From assembly GCA_027575765.1 (NCBI GenBank), contig JANBPT010000014.1:1-64000 (forward strand): DNA of 64,000 bases. Reading direction: 5' to 3'. Made by a program: the position numbers and the translations under genes. The stretch is from Tieghemiomyces parasiticus (lineage: Eukaryota; Kickxellomycota; Dimargaritomycetes; Dimargaritales; Dimargaritaceae). The notes below the pieces were generated by a model. It saw only the letters and a program-made list of their open reading frames with translations, was not told where the DNA came from and ran no database searches. Positions 22,067 through 33,611 of this stretch are shown here, one piece after another; the stretch's first letter is position 1; the number at the start of each line of letters is the position of its first letter.

Positions 22067-23704
22067 TCAGCAGGTATGCCGTTCGGATGGGTCCTGGTGG
22101 AGAAATCGGTAGACGGCCAGCGTGGGGCTGAAAACCAGGACACAGACTCCAAACGCCAGGAGGACCCATAGTCCCCATTTAGAGGGGTGAAAGATCGGCC
22201 CAGACACCAGTTTTAGGTAGCACGCCGCGGGCAGGATGAAGGCCAGGGCGGTGGCGGAGATGCCGCCGGTGAGCTCAATCACGATACCGAGGTCGCACAC
22301 GTTGAGTGCCACGGTGAGAGTGGTGAGGACCATGGCGGTGGTAACGATCAAGTGGCGGCGCAGGGAGAACGGAACATCGGCTAGGGACACATCGTAGCCG
22401 ACCCGCTTGGCGGACGGCTCATGAGACGGATTGGTGGGATCGGGTGTGGCCTCGTCGTCGAGGGCATCGTGGAGGTCCGCAACCGACTCGAGCGGAATGT
22501 ACGCGGTCGTCCGGGTCACGACGGGGGCGTGGTGAGGTCGGCTGTACAAGCCTACGTATCCATCCACGACCTCGCGCGCCACGAGTAGTTCCATAGGAAA
22601 GGTGGTGATCATGTTGAAGCCGAAACAAAACCGGGCGATGTTAATAAACAGGTTGTCATCAGGAAAGTTGTTGAGGATGTTGCCGCGGGTTTTGTCGGTA
22701 AAATTGAGGTAGCCCACCGAAGCCAATAGAAGGCAAACTAAGGCCGACAGGGCAGTGCTGACGTGGATGATCCGGCCGTAGCGGTTGAGGGTAGGCATCT
22801 GGAGCGCACTATAAATCATGAAGCTGTTGTGGTGACACACAAAGGCGAAGCTGATCACACCGATGGCCTGAAAGATGTCGGGTTTGACAAAATCCCACTT
22901 GCCCACCCCGGTCCCGCGGTCACCGTCGGGGGCCTTGGGCGCCTCGACGAGGACACTGATCACGATGATCATCATAGCCACGAGGGCCAGAGCGCTGGTC
23001 TTGGCCAGCTTACTCATGTCGCGGTACAGAGAGAGTGGAAAGGACACCCCCAGCGTGATGATGGTGATAACGGCCTGCCGTGACGTGAGCGTTGACAGCA
23101 CAGGCGAGGCCAGGACCCCCGGGAACACCGACCGGATTACGTGCGGGACGGTATCGCCGATAATGACGTTGAACGCGCACATACCCCCAAAGGCGAAGAT
23201 AAATTGGAAGACCGAGATTGCGTGGAACCCCGGTAGGCCGAAACAAAAGCAGACCAGTTCCTGGTAGGTGTGACGACCCGACAGTTTGGTCGCATAGGCC
23301 AGGAGTCGTAGGGTCCAGTCGGTGATGTAGGCCAGCAGGAGCAAGAGGAGGATTCCTGCGAAGAGCCCGGCCTCTTTGAAGGCGAACGGGAGTCCGATGA
23401 TACCGGCGCCGACGATGGCGTTGGTCATATTGAAGAAGCTGCCCAGGGCCGTGGACGCCGGCATGATGGGCAGTGACGGGGCGTGGTCAGTCGAAGCCGG
23501 GTCGTAAAAGTCCGCCGAATGGTCGACGGCTAGTGACGGTCTGCTCCGTTCGCGTAATGTCCCTGACGACGCGGACCGCCGTGGCGAGGACGGCTGGTGC
23601 TCGTCGGTACTGGGTGCCCGGTCAGTGTGCCGCGAAGTGGTCAGGCGGTCGCCATCGCCCGTGTGGTCATCGTCAACGTGGAAGAGAGTGACGGCCGACG
23701 GCAT
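22067..23704 (-). CDS. AVT/SLC38-type amino-acid transporter
   Basis: A single-exon 545-aa membrane protein of the amino acid/auxin permease superfamily. The start is the ATG at 23704; the frame is open further upstream but has no ATG there. A Ser/Arg-rich cytosolic tail of about 85 residues precedes the first membrane helix, which carries the family hallmark SFFNMTNAIVGAGIIGLPFA. About eleven hydrophobic segments follow, with the conserved AFVCHHNSF motif and the loop motif LNFTDKTRGNILNNFPDD. A hydrophilic loop at roughly residues 380-420 separates the last helices. Yeast homologues (Avt5-7, SLC38A7-like) move neutral or acidic amino acids across the vacuolar membrane by proton coupling; substrate and location here are inferred from the family. 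Confidence 0.87.
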   Translation of the reverse strand: MPSAVTLFHVDDDHTGDGDRLTTSRHTDRAPSTDEHQPSSPRRSASSGTLRERSRPSLAVDHSADFYDPASTDHAPSLPIMPASTALGSFFNMTNAIVGAGIIGLPFAFKEAGLFAGILLLLLLAYITDWTLRLLAYATKLSGRHTYQELVCFCFGLPGFHAISVFQFIFAFGGMCAFNVIIGDTVPHVIRSVFPGVLASPVLSTLTSRQAVITIITLGVSFPLSLYRDMSKLAKTSALALVAMMIIVISVLVEAPKAPDGDRGTGVGKWDFVKPDIFQAIGVISFAFVCHHNSFMIYSALQMPTLNRYGRIIHVSTALSALVCLLLASVGYLNFTDKTRGNILNNFPDDNLFINIARFCFGFNMITTFPMELLVAREVVDGYVGLYSRPHHAPVVTRTTAYIPLESVADLHDALDDEATPDPTNPSHEPSAKRVGYDVSLADVPFSLRRHLIVTTAMVLTTLTVALNVCDLGIVIELTGGISATALAFILPAACYLKLVSGPIFHPSKWGLWVLLAFGVCVLVFSPTLAVYRFLHQDPSERHTC

Positions 23705-26170
23705 GGGCACGGAACAAAAGCGCGCCGGGGGATTGCGGTCGCTGTGAAGGGTCAATCTGACGAATGACGGCGGGCCGTTGGAAGCTTGTGCGTAGTTCGC
23801 AAAGGGGGGGATTAAGGTGGGAAATCGGCCGCGAGCGATCGGGTAAGTGCACAGGGGGGTGGCGATGTTGCGAGGGGATGGACTGGCAGGCTGTGGCGGA
23901 GTAACAAGTCCGATGCTGAATGGGATTCGACCACTATGCCTGGCAGGTTACAGTTAGTGAAACAGTAGGGGGAGGTAAAACAATCGGGCTAAGCGTGAAT
24001 TAATACAGGCCATGGCCATTAGGCATGTCCGAGCGGCTCAATTCTGTAGAAGGTGCTGGAGTGACCAAGGGCCGCCGGGGCCAAACGGACTCCCTGATGG
24101 CTCGGAGAATATTCGTGGTTAACTGGGACTGTGGATAGGAGGAGGTCAACCCGAGAAAGGACACAGGATCCACCGTGCCAATCGTCCAGCAGCCTTCCAC
24201 TCCATACGTCATTGAAGGGTCTGGGCGAGGCGTCCCATTGGCCAACCCGAGGCGCCAGTTGTACCTTATAGTAACTGGTTGGCACTTTCGCCTAGGGGAG
24301 GGCAAAGAGAGCGACCCTTTGGCTCCGATTCTCTGCCCCTCCATCTAAAGCCGGGTTGGCACCTGGAGAATGAGAAGTTGGAATTTTAGTCAATTATAAT
24401 TGCAGGGTTCCCTGCAAACGCAGTTTAAAGTTACGAAGGGGCTTGGTCACCATGTTGAAGTTGCTTGGGAAGGAAGTGTCTGATGACGTGCTGTGCTGGA
24501 GTAGCCATTACTGGACTATCGGGTGGGTATGGACTATGGAATATCGGCTAGTCGACACATGTCGCAGAGGTAACAAGCCAGGCCCCTGCCCCCTACGCCC
24601 ACCCCTTAGTTTGGTGGTGGAGATGAAGCCAAGGACTAGCCGCGACTGGGAGGCTCGGCTAAATAACCCGCTCCACGATTGCGCCGGACCTTGGTTCCGC
24701 GGGGAGGGATCGTAATGCGGACTGGTTGGTTTAGCTCCGATGATAGGTCCCCTAGGACCCTCCGATCCCTCTAATCATCGGAGAATTACGGACCAATAGG
24801 ACGGCGAGCCCAAGAGCTACACCCGCGCTCACTCCCTGGGCCGGTCGCTGTGGTATGAAATTCCCTGCCAACGCATACCTCCTTACTCACCCCTGAATAT
24901 AGGTAGGCCCCTAGCTGGTAGAGTTCTATTTTTACGTTCAACTTAACCTCCAGAAGTTAACTTGCCCGTCGCCCTAAGTAGGCCAGGGCAGGCAAGGGGG
25001 ATCTGGTTGTAAGGAGAGCATAATAATAACTTGCCACTGAAGTTGCACCTAGGCCCCAGATGATCACAGCAGGTGCCCGTGTAACCGGTACCGGCCGCTA
25101 TCAACGGCGGAAGCGATTAGGTGCTCAGCCAAGTTTTACATTTTAGAATGTAGTATCAACCACTCACGCCAGACCGAGTCCACGCCGGAGCTAAGGGTGA
25201 CGGTGTGGGGCCACCAGTGTGGGGCCGGCTTCGGTGACAGGCCCCTAAACTGGGAAATGCACTGCAGACACTGGCGTAGCTTACCTCCCACTTCTGTCCT
25301 TACCCTGGTATTCAGCCGCGGCCTTGGCATCCCCCCTCTCGGTAACTGGAACGTGGTACACACAAATGAAGCCGCCGGAGAACGGCTAGTGAATCCCTTG
25401 GTCCTACCCCGGTGTTGAACACCATCAGTGGAGACGGGGCCCATGTGGTACGATGCCTTCTTAAAGCCAGGTGAGGGCCAGCCCAGTGCCTATACGTGGT
25501 GAATTAAACGCCATAGGTGTAATCGTCCCCCCTCATTCCCAACGGATTCGAAGTTACCGGACACTGAGTGATGGTGCCGGACCCCTGACTACCATCTTCG
25601 CGGCCAGACTTGTGATGATATCATTAGCGAGGTGCAAAGCGACAGCCGAAGGGTGAGGACATGAGTCCCTTCGGAACCCATAGTGCCGAAGGTGACGACC
25701 GGTAAAGCTGTTCAACCGCGAGCCCCTTAAATTGGGGGTACTACTGAAATTCTCCGGCTGTAGATGTCGTCAAGGAAAGGGGCCAATGTTGAGCGCGGCG
25801 TCCATTGATGGATAGGGGAAAGGATCTGAGCCAGTGATGAAGACTATAAAGTATCGTCGCCGCCGACCGACTTCGAACCAGCTCCTCATAATGCTCACTC
25901 CCCCGGCCTCCACCACCCCAGATCGGTCGTATTGAACCTGTACATTTTTCAACCTTGACCCATATCCACCGTGTCCAGTACAACGCGGCCATTTCCGCTT
26001 TACTACCGTGCCTTTTCTATTCGTGCACCCCCTCTCCCCACACAAATCTTCAATCTACCACGCCACCATCACTGTATTCTAGACAAATTCATACTACCCC
26101 AATTTTAAATATTCCATCTGGTTAACCTTCCCCGATCGATAATTGCCAACCGACTTTTTTTTACACTACC
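23705..26170. other. Intergenic region between the AVT transporter and MFS permease
   Basis: No gene could be supported in these 2.5 kb; open frames are short and have no recognisable motif. A perfect 10-bp inverted repeat (24735-24744 with 24774-24783) encloses a second 5-bp hairpin. The last 150 bp before 26171 are AT- and pyrimidine-rich, as expected for a leader. Confidence 0.45.
24735..24783. repeat. Nested inverted repeat
   Basis: The arms ctccgatgat and atcatcggag are perfect complements (10 bp), separated by 29 nt in which ggtcc and ggacc form an inner 5-bp stem with a 4-nt loop. There is no coding or tRNA-like context. It may be fortuitous. Confidence 0.4.
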
Positions 26171-27949
26171 ATGCACAAGAGCTCCAATGCTACTCTGGGT
26201 GCCCACTCCCTGGAGGCCCCCATCGACTATGATCTATCGGGCAGCGAAACCCTCTACGCCCCGCCCTCGACCGATGCTGCCCCCCGCTCAATCTTGGACA
26301 TAATTTACCGTAAAATTGACCTCCGCATTCTCCCCCTGCTCGTCGTGGCCAACCTGTTTTACTACCTCGACGGGATCGGCATCGGTAAGTTGTGGCCTGG
26401 GATGGGTACTTTACGTACCGATCCAATGCAAATCTAGAGTCAGTTAGCAGTGAATAAGGAAATGTTAATTATACTCTCACTAATCTGATCATCGGAACCA
26501 CCCCTCGCTCAACGATACCACGTGATCAGGCAATGCCAAGCTCCTAAACATCCAGGAAAGCCTGGGGCTATCCCAGATGGAGTACTCGTGGACGCTCTCG
26601 CTTCTTTACGCAGGTAAGTCAACCAAAATACCACACTCGCCCTACTCTTACAACGTTGATCGTACATCCCTGGGTTTCCCACATTTCTAATTACCCTCTA
26701 GTCAAGCGCGCGCGGTCTGCTACAAGGGATTACTCAGGTACCCTTAGCAATGAAATATGTATATATACCTGGTCTAACCAAACATGTGCCAATAATTGCC
26801 CCATCCCGCCCTCCCTTCGCAGGCTATCTAATATTTAGCATGCCCTCCAATATCATGCTCAAACTGACCTCCCCATCCCTGTGGCTCGGTTTCGTAGTGA
26901 TTCTGGGTGGAACTCTCTGCTCTTGCATGGCCGCGGTCCAGAGCCCGGCTGCCCTCCTAGTACTACGCTTCCTCCTGGGCGGCACCCAGTCCGGATTCCA
27001 AGCCGGTGTGGTCTACTATTTCACGCTCTGGTACCACCAGTCTGAGCTCCCCGTACGGTTCAGTATCTTTTACGCGGCCACAATGGTCGCTGGGGCAGTC
27101 AGCGGTCTCTTGGCCTTTGCCATCGGCCGAATGGACGGGTTGGCTAACCTGGCCTCCTGGCGGTGGCTGTTCCTACTGGAGGGTCTGCCTCTGGTCATCC
27201 TGGGACTCTGTTTCCTTTTCCTGCCCAACGACCCCGAGAGTAGCCGGTGGCTGGACGCCCGCGATAAGGCAGCCCTCGTGCAGCACCACGGCCGTCCCGA
27301 GTCAGGCGAGAAACATACCGCCCGGTCCATCTCTCGCGCCGACATCCACGCGGCGCTGACCAGCCCCTTCACCTATCTCCACTCCCTTATCCTTTTTTGC
27401 ATTGTGGTCCCCCTGGGTTCCATCAGCTTCCTCATGTCCACGGTGATCCACGACCTTGGATTCGATGATATCCAGGCCCAGCTCTTCACCGTGCCGCCCT
27501 TCTTGGTGGCCGCCGTGGTCATGCTGGTCAGCTGTCGACTCCTAAGCCGGACGGGTGAGCATGGGCTACATATTGCCCTGTCTGCCGGCATCGGCGCCCT
27601 GGGATTCCTCTTGCTGGCCTTTTTGGACTCCCAGGCAGGCAAGTACGCCGCCCTGTTTCTCGCCGCGATCGGCTCTTACAGCATCATCCCCGTCAACCTC
27701 GGGTGGTTAACCAGTAACATTTTGAACAGCAGCCAGCGCGCCGTGGCCAGTGCCTTCGTCACGGCACTCGGCAATGTGTCCGGAGTCCTGGCCGGCCAGA
27801 TGTACCGCAAGGCCGAGGCCACTCGATACTTGACCAGTCATGTATGTAACGCCGGTGCCTTGCTGGTCATTCTTATGGTCGCTTTGACATTCCGTGTGTT
27901 CCAGCAGCGCCAGGGCCGCCAGGTCGGGGTCGCTGGTTACAAGAAATAA
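26171..27949 (+). CDS. MFS permease, Dal5-like anion:cation symporter family
   Basis: Three exons, 26171-26384, 26530-26613 and 26823-27949, give 474 aa; both introns are GT-AG (GTAAGT donors) and each splits a glycine codon. The pattern is that of the fungal ACS family of the major facilitator superfamily: KIDLRILPLLVVANLFYYLD, then IGNAKLLNIQESLGLSQMEY, SLLYAGYLIFSMPSNIMLK, FLLGGTQSGFQAGVVYY, SWRWLFLLEGLPLVILG and LPNDPESSRWL. Twelve membrane spans are expected. Yeast relatives import allantoate, nicotinate, biotin, pantothenate and similar organic anions across the plasma membrane; the substrate here is unknown. The usual Arg-Ser after YLD is replaced by Gly-Ile-Gly (YLDGIGIGNAK), which may reflect substrate difference. 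The stop codon lies inside an AATAAA. Confidence 0.88.
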
Positions 27950-27950
27950 A
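27945..27950 (+). terminator. AATAAA hexamer overlapping the MFS permease stop codon
   Basis: The TAA stop (27947-27949) is inside AATAAA, the same arrangement as in PIH1. Function as a poly(A) signal is unproven. Confidence 0.3.
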
Positions 27951-28862
27951 GTAACCGTAGTAATGGATTGGGCTCGAATGGGGCAATGGGCCAAGAAGAT
28001 AACCACTAGGTGCTATCTGGGTGATATTGTGCCAGCATAGGCCCGAGGTCGGGCGCCCTATGCCCATGGTCAGGTCGACTGTAGAGCGGGTGCAGTATCG
28101 GATGTGCTTGCTTCGTTAACCATTCCGCCGGTGCAGCTGGGGAACGTTGGGAATGGCTAAGGTATGACTCTCTCCAGCTATGCTGTACGGCGCTGCATAT
28201 AAACTATGACTAGGTGACGTATTTCCCGTGGTGGCTGCAGGGTGCGAGTTCAAACAGGCCTGTCCCAAGCATAGGGGTAGGGCCTGGGCCAGAGATCTGT
28301 GAGTGGCCACGGTATTCAGCACCCGTGTGACGGCGATCACGCTGTATGCATGGCATTTCCATGCTATTCGAAGGATGATATGGGTTACAAGCCTGAGAGA
28401 CCTGTATGCGCCGTGGCATGTAGTCACCGCCAACCGTCACTGGCCCCCTAGTATCTTATAGCGTGTATTTCTAATCTTACTCCGCCCTATTGTTCACTTA
28501 GCATTGCCCCTACTACTGGGGTTTTCGGTTTGCCTCCCCATACCTGAACTGTCATTGTTTTAACTAACGCTTATCTATCTCGAGAATACATCTGCCCAAG
28601 CCTGTCGCCACCACGCAAGCGTGTCCCACGTATATGTATATATATATTCCATTTCCCCCCCCCGACTCCGCCCGCCAACCCTAACCCTATTGGTGGAGCT
28701 CTAAAGCCCTTTAGTCCAACCCCCCCCCCAGCCGCCCTCCGTGTTGTATTTCGGGATAGCCAGTTAAATAAGTCCGCATTTGGTTGTGACCTGAGGATTC
28801 GTTCAGCGTTAAGTTGTAATTCCCAATAAGCGTTCGGCCTTCTACCCTCCCATCCGTAGGGA
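27951..28862. other. Intergenic region upstream of the acyl-CoA synthetase
   Basis: No gene supported. It contains an alternating TA tract (28631-28648), C-runs at about 28657-28664 and 28721-28729, and two tandem ccctaa units at 28679-28690. The TA tract lies ~215 bp upstream of the next start codon and could serve as a TATA region. Confidence 0.45.
28631..28648. repeat. TA-rich microsatellite
   Basis: Sequence tatatgtatatatatatt, an almost perfect alternating TA tract in the spacer before the acyl-CoA synthetase gene. Confidence 0.6.
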
Positions 28863-31516
28863 ATGCTGCCACCGGTCCGCTCCATTCCGCTCCGTCACTC
28901 CGGTGCGGTGGGCCTCACCAGCCGGTACCTGTGCGCCGCTCGTTCCCTGCGTCGCACTAGAATCCCTGGTAGCGGCCTACCCAGCCTATGCCACCGTTCC
29001 GCCGGTACGACCCTACTCAGGGGTTCCCCGGCCGTCTCCCACCCACACCTGGTCGCCCTCTCTACCGCTCCGACCTGTCTGCCGACAGACCCGGTGCGCA
29101 ACTCCCCGCAGGCCGTCGCCCAGCGGGTCTCCCTCGCCGACCCGAACACATTCTGGCGTGACGCTGCCCGCGAAATCGACTGGTTCACTGAGCCCAGGAC
29201 GGTCAGTCAATGGGATGAGTCCAGCGGTACCTACCAATGGTTCCGAGACGGTACCCTCAATATGGCCTACAACTGTTTGGACCGCCACGTGATTGCGGGC
29301 CACGGGGATCGCGTTGCCATAATTTACGACTCGCCTGTGACCCGCCCGAACGACCCGGTACGCATTATCACGTACGCCGAGCTGCTGGATGAAGTTATCC
29401 TCTTTGCGCGGGTCCTGCGACGTCAAGGCGTAAAGAAAGGCCACCGGGTGCTTATTTACATGCCTATGATACCAGAAACCCTGGTGGCCATGCTGGCCTG
29501 CGCCCGGATTGGAGCCATCCATTCGGTTGTGTTTGGCGGGTTCGCCCCCGCTGAACTGGCCAAACGGATCGTCGCCTGTATGCCCCGGGTCACCGTGTCA
29601 GCATCCTGTGGCGTGGAACGCCCCGGCAATCCGATCGCTTACAAACCGTTGCTTGACGAGGCCCTGACCATCAGCGCGCAATCCAAAGCCCTGCCGTCAA
29701 GAAACATCGTCTTTCAGCGACCCGAATGCCTGGCCGCCCTCCAGGCTCAACAAGGCGACCTGAGCTGGCACGACCAGATGGCTCTGGCCCGCGAGGAGCA
29801 ACAGCGGTCCGTCGATCCTGCCGAGGATGACTGCGCCGTCCAATGCAGCACCGACCCCCTGTACATTCTGTATACCAGCGGCACGACTGGTACACCCAAG
29901 GTGAGTTCTCGAACTTGATTGCGGCCGTTCGCCGAGTCTCCCCCCTGTCTGGGAGGTAGGACTCAAATGCACCAATACCGATATCACCAACTGCTCTAAC
30001 AGCCAAGACACGTGCCTCACGTGTTTTTTTCCCCTTGGCTACTACCTCCCTTCCCGGTTAGGGTGTGGCACGGGATACTGGGGGCCATGCAGTGTCTCTC
30101 ATGTGGGACATTCGGCACTTCCTCAACGTGGGCCCCGGCGAGGTCCTCTTTTCGTCCAGCGACCCTGGTTGGGTGGTCGGTCACAGCCACACCTGCTATG
30201 CCCCGCTCCTTGGCGGCTGTACTACCGTGCTATACGAGGGTAAGCCTGTGGGCACTCCAGACGCGGGGGCTTTCTGGCGCGTGATAGCCCAACACCAGGT
30301 CAAGGCCTTCTTCACCGCGCCCACTGCCCTGATGGTGCTGCGGCGCGAGGACCCGCACGGCGAACTGATGCGGCGGTACGACCTGCGTTCCCTTCGCGCC
30401 ATGTTCGTAGCCGGTGAGCGCTGTCAGCCCGAGATCCTGGTCCACTTTCAGCGCCTTCTCCCGCCTGGCGTCCCCGTAGTTGATAACTGGTGGCAGACGG
30501 AGACCGGGGCACCCATTACAGGGATCGCTCAGGGCCCCTGTCCGGTACCTCCTGAAATCGTCCTCTACGAACCGCGTCTGGCCTCCCCGCCACCCGTACG
30601 ACCCGGCAGCGCCGGTATCCCGGTGCCCGGTTATAACCTCATCGTAGCCCGCATGCCCGAAGGGGAGGAGGAGGGGAGTACGGTAGCGGAGGAGACGTAT
30701 GAGTATCCGCTGACGAAACGGTACAAGCCGAAGGTCAAGCCGATCAGCCCCATGGACCCGGCGGCGCCGCCGGCCATTATTACGGAGTGCCTCCCTGGGG
30801 AGCAAGGCCAGGTCCTGCTTAAACTACCCCTACCTCCGGGGACCTTTTACGGGCTCTGGAGTAATCGTCCCGGGTACCTGGACGCCTACTTTAATCGGTT
30901 CCCTGGCTACTACGATACGGGCGACGTGGGCCTCGTCGACACTGACGGTTACGTCCACATTCTCTCCCGCGCAGATGATATCCTCAATGTAGCAGCCCAT
31001 CGTCTGAGCACGGGCGTTTTCGAGGAGACCTTGGTCTCCCACCCGCTGGTGGCGGAGGCTTGTGTAGTCCCCTGTCCACACGCTATCAAGGGTAACGTCC
31101 CACTGGGATTTTTGGTGCTGAAACATGACGCGACGGCTGCGGAGGCTGCGGCGGAATCCGCTCCGTTCGACACGGCTGCCGCGGTTGTCTACCAAACCCA
31201 CCCTTCGCCGGCCATCCAACAGCTCCGCGCCCAGATTGTGCAGAGCGTGCGTTCCAATGTCGGCGCCTTCGCCAGCCTCCAGTCGTCCCACCTGGTCATT
31301 CTGCCACGCCTGCCCAAGACGCGGTCGGGCAAGGTGTTGCGGAAGTACCTGCGGACCATGGTGCGATTCGCGGTGGAGTCCACGGATGCCAACCCTGACG
31401 TGCCCTGCCCGCTTCCCTTGCCTGCCACCATAGAGGATGCTGCCGTAGCCAGTGAGGTCTGGCCGGTAGTCGTGGCTTTTGCCCGCTATCACGTAGTCAA
31501 GACTGATGCCGCTTAA
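28863..31516 (+). CDS. Mitochondrial short-chain acyl-CoA synthetase (ACSS3/propionate-CoA ligase-like)
   Basis: Two exons, 28863-29900 and 30062-31516, give 830 aa; the 161-nt intron has a GTGAGT donor exactly after YTSGTTGTPK and restores GVARDTGGHAV. This adenylate-forming enzyme activates acetate, propionate or similar acids with ATP and CoA. Visible motifs: FWRDAAREIDWF and FRDGTLNMAYNCLDRHV at the N-terminus, ARIGAIHSVVFGGFAPAELA, the P-loop-like YTSGTTGTPK (337-346), SDPGWVVGHSHTCYAPLL with YEGKPVGTPDAGAFWRV, DNWWQTETGAPI, YYDTGDVG and the C-terminal PKTRSGKVLRK with catalytic/acetylated lysine K770. The first ~60 residues are Arg/Ser-rich with no acids, as in a mitochondrial presequence. 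It is about 140 residues longer than human ACSS3. ACSS3-type sequences favour propionate, but acetate remains possible. Confidence 0.88.
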
Positions 31517-31612
31517 CGTGCCGATGACTCACCCTCTTCATGTTTACCTTCGGATACAGCAAAGTCGTACCACTTGGTTGGATGGATCATCTGTGAATGG
31601 ACTTTCACCCTT

Positions 31613-31618
31613 AATAAA
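31613..31618 (+). terminator. Putative poly(A) signal of the acyl-CoA synthetase
   Basis: AATAAA 97 bp after the stop codon on the coding strand. Consensus match only. Confidence 0.35.
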
Positions 31619-32519
31619 CCATGTACATCACGAATTTCACCAAGGTGGACCGCCAAATCTATGAGCTTGTGCTGCGCACCCCACTGCAATACGAGCCATG
31701 TAGTCTAATAAGTTTGCCTACCTGCAAGGTGCACCAGCCGTGGCCATGGTGGTCCTACATAGCAAGGCGGTGTCATGAGTTTATTCCTGACCCAGCCGGT
31801 GTATCACACGATACCTCTGAGCAACCCGGAATACTACACAGTGGCTGCTCTCCGACATCCACCATCTAGAGGAGGGGCAGTTGCGACTGGGCCAGTTAAC
31901 AGATGGTTCGCAGGCGAAGGGCCATCCGTTGCAAACCAGTAGCCAATTTGGATGTGCACTGCAATGGACATGATGCTCTACACGCGCCACGCAGTGCACC
32001 AATGGCATCGGTATTACCTTTTCAAGCTGTATATGTTTTTAGTAGTGTTCATAAGGGGTAACAAACGCCAACTGGGCCTATCTTGGCCGGCTGTAGTAAT
32101 CTGTAAACGGATTATACGCGGCACTCCGTACACACGGCGCCGAGACGATCTTCCCGAGCGACAGGCGATTATGAAACCATAGTAAACACGCTGACCACGG
32201 CTTAACCCCAGCGCTCAAAATATACTCTCTCTCTTTGGCGGGTATTTAATAGCCGACCACGGCTACCCCGCCCTAAAACGACAGGCAATAAACCATCATC
32301 TTGGGTATTCTTCGTCGTATAGGCCTTATCCCCCAGTTTACTATTTTCCCTAATCCCATCCCATTCCTGACGCCAGTTGACCCTCTTTACCCCTTTGTTC
32401 TCTTGCCGTGTGAGTACCACGGCGTACCCTCGTACCCCCTCCCCGCCGGCTTGCGTCCGTCCCTTCGGGTTTGGTTTAATTCATTGATCCGGTCAGTTAC
32501 ATAACATACAGCACCCATA
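31619..32519. other. Intergenic region, no supported gene
   Basis: Short open frames only, none with recognisable motifs. Composition shifts towards AT from about 32200 on, approaching the repeat island. Confidence 0.5.
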
Positions 32520-33010
32520 ATTGCACCTCCTGTTTTGCCTTTATTTTGCAAGGTATGGAGGATAAAACAACACCCATCTTGCCGAAACAGGAGCCAGTAA
32601 TTTGCAGGGCCCTATCTCTGATTGACCGGGTACTTGTATTCTATGTCCCTTTTTGACAACCCACGTATTCCTCTACCCTTTTGTTTTATCTTTGTTGTTC
32701 TGCTGGCTTGTCCCTCCCAGTTGCTTCATTGTTTACCTTTTTTCCTCCCCTTTACTTCGAGCTCAAAGTATCAAAAAAGAACAAAAACATACATAACTTT
32801 GTTAACATCAAGCCTCTCTGAGTTCCTTCTCTGATTTATCACCTACATTCACCTTTGTATCATTCGGTACTTCGTAACACTTCGCTACCTATTGTAGCAT
32901 CCCTTTCCCTTGGACCTTTCCTCCATATATTTTACCGCTTTCCCTTTAGCCTTAAGCCGAATCATAGTTTATTGGCTTTTTTATTGGTTAAGTTAGTTTA
33001 CACCCAAATT
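32520..33010 (-). repeat. Diverged dispersed repeat, copy A (inverted)
   Basis: The reverse complement of this block aligns along its length with copies B and C. Anchors: 32581-32592 (gccgaaacagga) is the exact complement of 34178-34189; 32621-32630 (attgaccggg) complements 34139-34148; 32856-32869 (tgtatcattcggta) complements 33181-33194; 32947-32958 (tagccttaagcc) complements 33715-33726, all in colinear order. Overall identity by eye is roughly 60-70%. The pyrimidine-rich strand is the plus strand here. No ATG-started open frame is shared among copies, so it does not look like a protein gene. Boundaries are approximate. Confidence 0.65.
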
Positions 33011-33016
33011 CCGGTA

Positions 33017-33490
33017 TAATATTGGTAAATGGCAGCCAACGCTAACGGGTCTATTATGGCGGCACTTCGACAGGAGTGTGCTGATCTATGGGTTGGTTTA
33101 AGGATTGAGGGGTAACGATAAGAATACGGAGTGGGCTAAGGGAAACTGCTCACTAGAAGGGGTTGCAGAGAGTTGGGAAATACCGAATGATACAAGCGTG
33201 AGGATGGATGATAAACCGGTGGAGGAACCCAGAGAGGATGGGTGTTGACAAAGCTACTAATGTATTGGGGGGTTTCAGGTAGAAACGAAGGGGAAGGGGA
33301 TGAAAGCGAGGGCAGCGAGCGAAGAGGCAAGGGATAAATTACAAAAAAACGAAGGTTGAAAGGCAAAGGAGTAAAGGGATAGGAGCAAAGAGGGCAGAGA
33401 ATAAAGGGTCGCAAATCGATCTGAGAAGCAGTGTCTGAACTTCCTGTTTTCTATTATGTCAACTATGGTCTCCTTTTACCACTTATACAT
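33017..33490 (+). repeat. Diverged dispersed repeat, copy B (direct)
   Basis: Begins with ttggtaaatgg, as copy C begins with ttggtaaacgg. It shares with C the order ctaacg-gtc, ggcacttcg/ggtacttcg, ctatgggttgg-ttaagg, gatacaag, gataaa-cgg, acccagag and an attcctgttt-like end. Compared with C it lacks about 100 bp in its second half. It abuts inverted copy A head to head at about 33010. Purine-rich on the plus strand. No shared ATG-started open frame. Confidence 0.65.
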
Positions 33491-33611
33491 CATGGATAAG
33501 GACGAAACGGCGGGCGTAATTATGGGCACCACATTTTTCAATGGTTATCGAACGCCTTTCCACCCATATAGTCAATAAGCCATCAGCACCCGCAACGTTT
33601 TTCCGCACCAA

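Noticed and set aside
22067..23755. Longer start for the AVT transporter at 23755
   Set aside because: The codon there is TTG, not ATG; the first in-frame ATG is at 23704.
28679..28690. Telomere-like ccctaaccct
   Set aside because: Only two units in a C-rich spacer; not evidence of a telomere or a fusion point.
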